Assembly: GCA_001599815.1 (NCBI GenBank) | Contig: BCIA01000006.1 | Span: forward strand, 4,838,961 to 4,902,960 | Direction of reading: 5' to 3' | DNA length: 64,000 bases | Origin: Furcasterigmium furcatum | Lineage: Eukaryota; Ascomycota; Sordariomycetes; Glomerellales; Plectosphaerellaceae | Part shown: piece after piece, positions 63,465 through 64,000 of the stretch | How the letters are laid out: each line of letters starts with the position of its first letter | Position numbering within the stretch: the first letter of the stretch is position 1 | The notes under the pieces: model-generated | The model's database searches: none | The model's input: only the letters and a program-made list of their open reading frames with translations | What the model was told of the DNA's origin: nothing | Position numbers and translations under genes: made by a program

Positions 63465-64000
63465 TCATTCGCGCAGACAAGCCAGGAGGCCGACCTCTGT
63501 AACAACCTCATCGAGGTCATTTGCTGGTACACCGGCGAACTCGGCCTGCAGCATCTCGTTCAACACACCAATGGCATCCGAGGCACCGTAGCCCCTCGCC
63601 TGGAAGGTTCCCTTGCTGAGCGGCTCCCGAATCTCGACGAGGCGCAGTCCCATGCCGTGGAAGACAGCATGGCCTTGTTTTTCGAGACCCTCGAACTCCT
63701 CGCGGCTGATTTTGATGCGGTAGTCGATGAACCAGACCTTGCGAGGCCCGTGGACCCGGAGCAGGATGTGGCGTAGGTAGTGGAACGATGGGAACTCGCC
63801 ATGGATAAAGTTGGAAGCAAACTTCCGGAGATTCATCCGCTCCCAGCCAACGTAAAAGGGCAGGGCGAGGTTGGTGAGCCCTTCGAAGCCGGTAGGGATG
63901 TCGAACTCGTAGTCGTCGAACATGTCGAAGATGTGCCGATCACCAAGGCCTGTGTGGCTGGGCATACCTTCTCGGGACACGTTGGTCAGGCACACGAGGT
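63465..64000 (-). CDS. 2EXR-type paralogue, copy 2, 5' end outside window
   Basis: The minus-strand frame is open to the right edge and ends at 63465. The visible 178 residues correspond to the C-terminal half of the neighbour: VCLTNVSREGM against LCLTNVSIHGL, GLTNLALPFYVGWE against ELTNVAVPYHPGWD, VWFIDYRIKIS against LWLIDYRIRIG, and GHAVFHGMGLRLVEIREP against GHIVFHGKGLRLVEIREP. Divergence is substantial, indicating an old tandem duplication. The N-terminal 2EXR block would lie beyond 64000. Function unknown. Confidence 0.85.
   Translation of the reverse strand, partial: LVCLTNVSREGMPSHTGLGDRHIFDMFDDYEFDIPTGFEGLTNLALPFYVGWERMNLRKFASNFIHGEFPSFHYLRHILLRVHGPRKVWFIDYRIKISREEFEGLEKQGHAVFHGMGLRLVEIREPLSKGTFQARGYGASDAIGVLNEMLQAEFAGVPANDLDEVVTEVGLLACLRE

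Noticed and set aside
1..64000. Biosynthetic gene cluster, CRISPR array, 5S rRNA or intact transposon
   Set aside because: No PKS, NRPS, terpene or P450 genes, no regular spacer arrays, no 5S consensus, and no transposase or reverse transcriptase motifs were seen on either strand.

Overview
The window is nuclear DNA of a filamentous ascomycete, most likely a Sordariomycete. Most genes have zero to six short introns (about 45-60 nt, a few up to 326 nt) with GT..AG borders and CTAAC/CTGAC-like branch sites. Gene density is about one per 2 kb on both strands, GC is moderate to high, and the gene set includes a FacB/Cat8-type zinc-cluster regulator, a Dsc1/Tul1 RING ligase, PMP3, 2EXR and DUF7730 proteins. 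No bacterial, viral or CRISPR features are visible. Two ambiguous bases (N) occur, at 18750 and 37310.

Left part (1-24980): the 3' end of an unrecognised gene; a DUF3602 (Par32-like) protein; a YGR210C-type OBG-family GTPase with a 10-nt microexon; PMP3; the GPI-anchor enzyme subunit PIG-F/Gpi11; an 86-residue mitochondrial-type protein; actin-related protein 1 (dynactin); a TRP-like/FLC membrane protein; a glycerophosphodiester phosphodiesterase; the acetate/gluconeogenesis activator FacB/Cat8; and a SET-domain lysine methyltransferase. Between the last two genes lies 2.8 kb in which I see no gene.

Accessory island (about 24980-28990): no intact protein gene. It holds a frameshifted GIY-YIG-like pseudogene, an upstream coding-like stretch full of stops, a cupin remnant, an intron-bearing tRNA-Ala(UGC), and copies of a degenerate repeat of about 40 nt whose differences are mostly transitions.

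Middle (28990-46500): RTF1 (Paf1 complex), COQ7, a 1.8-kresidue phospholipase D (Spo14/PLD1), gamma-tubulin, a small hydrophilic conserved-looking protein, a long unrecognised protein with an uncertain 5' end, and a YFH7-like P-loop kinase.

Right part (46750-64000): a DUF7730-like protein; an orphan LysM domain without a visible signal peptide; a G-rich minisatellite; a cysteine-free small secreted protein; a DJ-1/PfpI protein; a DUF2011 protein; mitochondrial EF-Tu; ribosomal protein S29; a TigA-type protein disulfide isomerase; HSBP1; the Dsc1/Tul1 Golgi ubiquitin ligase; and two neighbouring 2EXR-type paralogues, the second cut by the window end.

The genes are mostly unrelated housekeeping loci rather than a pathway cluster. 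I found no biosynthetic cluster and no clear undescribed system. The most informative observations concern gene structure (microexon, stop codon overlapping a splice donor, start-overlapping uORF, NAGNAG acceptor) and the decayed island.
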